Assembly (NCBI GenBank): GCA_013298565.1
Contig: JAAFIC010000001.1
Span: forward strand, 1 to 64,000
DNA: 64,000 bases
Reading direction: 5' to 3'
DNA from: Alphaproteobacteria bacterium
Lineage (GTDB): Bacteria; Pseudomonadota; Alphaproteobacteria; Elsterales; Elsteraceae
The notes below the pieces were generated by a model. It saw only the letters and a program-made list of their open reading frames with translations, was not told the origin of the DNA and ran no database searches. Every line of letters starts with the position of its first letter. Position 1 is the first letter of the stretch. Both the position numbers and the translations under genes were made by a program. Below are positions 62,132 through 64,000 of the stretch, piece by piece.

Positions 62132-63295
62132 ATGGCATTGATGGTTTCGCGGGCGCTGACGGCGGCTCTGGTTTTGGGAACGGCGTTGACGGCATCGAGC
62201 GCCGCCTTGGCGCAAGGCAAAACGCTGGACGGCAAGAAGCCGCTGGTTATCGGGCATCGCGGCGCAAGCGGCTATCTGCCGGAACACACGCTAGAATCCT
62301 ATAAGCTCGCTATCGAGCAGGGCGCCGATTTCATTGAGCCGGACCTGGTTTCAACGAAAGATGGCGTTCTGGTCGCCCGCCACGAGCCGATCATCTCCGG
62401 CACCACCGATGTGGCCGACCGCCCGGAGTTCGCGGGCCGTAAGACCACGCGCAACCTCGATGGTGTGCCTACGACCGATTGGTGGGTGGGGGATTTCACT
62501 CTCGCCGAGTTGAAGACTCTGCGCGCCAAGCAAGCCTTCGGCGAGCGGGACCAGTCGCACAACGGCAAATATCTAATCCCGACGTTTGACGAAGTGATCG
62601 AGCTTGCCAAAAAAGAAAGCGCCGCGCGGGGCCGCACTATCGGCATTTACCCGGAAACCAAGCACTCCACCTTCCACCACGCTATTGGCTTGCCGCTGGA
62701 AGACCGTTTGGTTGACGCGCTGAAGAAAGCCGGTTGGACCGATAAGTCTGCCCCAGTGTTCATTCAGAGCTTTGAAGTCGCGAACCTCAAATATCTCAAT
62801 ACCAAGATTGGCGTGAACCTGGTTCAACTTGTCGATGCCGATGATGTTGATAAGGACGGCGCGATCACGCTCGTGGCCCCCTACGATAAGCCTTATGATT
62901 TTGCAATTGTCGGCGACAAGCGCACCTTCAAAGACCTGCTAACGCCGGAAGGCTTGAAGGAAATCAAGACCTATGCCGATGGCGTCGGCCCGTGGAAACC
63001 CTATCTGGTGCCGGGCAAACAGGTGGATGCCGATAAGGATGGCAAGCCGGACGATTTGAATAAAGACGGTAAGATCGACGAGCAAGACCGCGTGCTGATG
63101 CCAGAAACCGGCGTGATCAAAGCCGCGCATGATGTTGGTCTGTATATCCACACCTGGACGTTCCGTAACGAGCCGCGCCGTTTAGCGTCGGACTACAAAG
63201 GCGATCCGGCAGCGGAATACAAGCTGTTCTTCAGCCTTGGCATTGATGGTGTGTTCAGCGATTTCCCGGATGTCGCGGTTAAAGCGCGCCCGTAA
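62132..63295 (+). CDS. glpQ: Secreted glycerophosphodiester phosphodiesterase
   Basis: Signal peptide; [50 protein letters not shown]. Confidence 0.94.
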   Translation: MALMVSRALTAALVLGTALTASSAALAQGKTLDGKKPLVIGHRGASGYLPEHTLESYKLAIEQGADFIEPDLVSTKDGVLVARHEPIISGTTDVADRPEFAGRKTTRNLDGVPTTDWWVGDFTLAELKTLRAKQAFGERDQSHNGKYLIPTFDEVIELAKKESAARGRTIGIYPETKHSTFHHAIGLPLEDRLVDALKKAGWTDKSAPVFIQSFEVANLKYLNTKIGVNLVQLVDADDVDKDGAITLVAPYDKPYDFAIVGDKRTFKDLLTPEGLKEIKTYADGVGPWKPYLVPGKQVDADKDGKPDDLNKDGKIDEQDRVLMPETGVIKAAHDVGLYIHTWTFRNEPRRLASDYKGDPAAEYKLFFSLGIDGVFSDFPDVAVKARP

Positions 63296-63319
63296 GATAA
63301 AACGCCTAAACGTCTCGGT

Positions 63320-63355
63320 ACGGGCGTCGGTTATACCGGCGCCCGTTTTTTTTTG
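63320..63355 (+). terminator. Rho-independent terminator after the phosphodiesterase gene
   Basis: acgggcgtcgg-ttata-ccggcgcccgttttttttt. Confidence 0.85.
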
Positions 63356-63430
63356 GCACCATCGTTTAAGTTTCTTTAACTCCTTATGCCTGCATAATGT
63401 TACCCATAAAAAAAGCAAGGAATAGGGCCG

Positions 63431-63871
63431 ATGCTTCTCAATAGCCTGCTGGATGAGGATTTAACGTGGCTCGGGACGATTGGCGACCGGGCTGAGTATG
63501 TGGCGGGGGCCGTCCTCATTGCCGATGGGACCGAGCAGGCCGATTTCTTCATTCTGCTCTCGGGCCGCGCTGCCGTGGTTGGAGCCGGGGCGGTGTTAGC
63601 GCATCTGGAGCCGGGGGACGTGGCGGGGGAAATTTCGCTGATTGATGGGTTGCCAGCGTCGGCCACTGTTATGCTGACCGCGCCGGGGCAGGTGATGCGG
63701 GTACAGCGTGCGCCGCTGTTGGTTCGGCTGGAATCGGGTGATGGCTTTGCCTTCCGCTTTCACCGCGCGGTGACGAAAATTCTAGCAGCACGCTTACGCG
63801 GCTCCAATCTGCGGGCATCTCCAGCAGGGGTTGAGGCGCAGCGGGCTATCACCCACTTTGAGGTCGCTTAG
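63431..63871 (+). CDS. Cyclic nucleotide-binding-domain protein without a DNA-binding domain
   Basis: AGAVLIADGTEQADFFILLSGRAAVV...LEPGDVAGEISLIDGLPASATVMLTAPGQVMRV matches the CRP-like sensor domain pattern; ends without an HTH. Confidence 0.85.
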   Translation: MLLNSLLDEDLTWLGTIGDRAEYVAGAVLIADGTEQADFFILLSGRAAVVGAGAVLAHLEPGDVAGEISLIDGLPASATVMLTAPGQVMRVQRAPLLVRLESGDGFAFRFHRAVTKILAARLRGSNLRASPAGVEAQRAITHFEVA

Positions 63872-64000
63872 AAAGTATTTGTGACTATTTTTCGATTTTG
63901 ATTGGTCGCTAATGAATATTTAGTAAAATTAGTGTTACGCTTTTCGGTAAGATGAACAGAGCAGGTTCCGGCAAAGAACCGGGCGGCCGACCGAGGAGGC

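Noticed and set aside
63940-64000. ggttccggcaaagaacc-type hairpin at the window end considered as a riboswitch
   Set aside because: The downstream gene is cut off and no known riboswitch core could be identified.

Overview
This is a 64 kb chromosomal window from a GC-rich alphaproteobacterium; the lineage (Rhodospirillales-like) is inferred from gene content and order. Most of it is housekeeping: a lutABC-type lactate oxidation operon, dnaN-recF-gyrB, murJ, trpS, leuS-lptE-holA, the cytochrome c maturation operon ccmCDEFGHI, the F1 ATP synthase operon atpHAGDC, and an RND efflux pair with a TetR regulator. The best candidate for an undescribed system is a visibly AT-rich three-gene cassette at 16613-19875, between a moeB/thiF-like gene and murJ. 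It encodes a DUF262 (ParB/Srx-like) protein with no recognisable HNH domain, an AAA/ABC-type ATPase of the DUF3696 type, and a 329-aa protein of unknown family with a conserved-looking C-terminal module. I propose it as a putative defence or conflict system. Other notable observations are: a perfect 127-bp tandem duplication that frameshifts the C-terminus of a threonine dehydratase-like gene; a dispersed double-hairpin palindromic repeat whose copies sit at the 5' ends of genes in the same reading frame, one of them in the lptE signal-peptide region; two decayed genes (flavin amine oxidase, DUF1330); an unannotated 58-aa small ORF; a response-regulator-like protein with a degenerate receiver; an orphan MNT nucleotidyltransferase; and several hairpin or operator candidates. 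No CRISPR array, rRNA or tRNA was recognised. All family assignments come from reading motifs by eye, with no database search.
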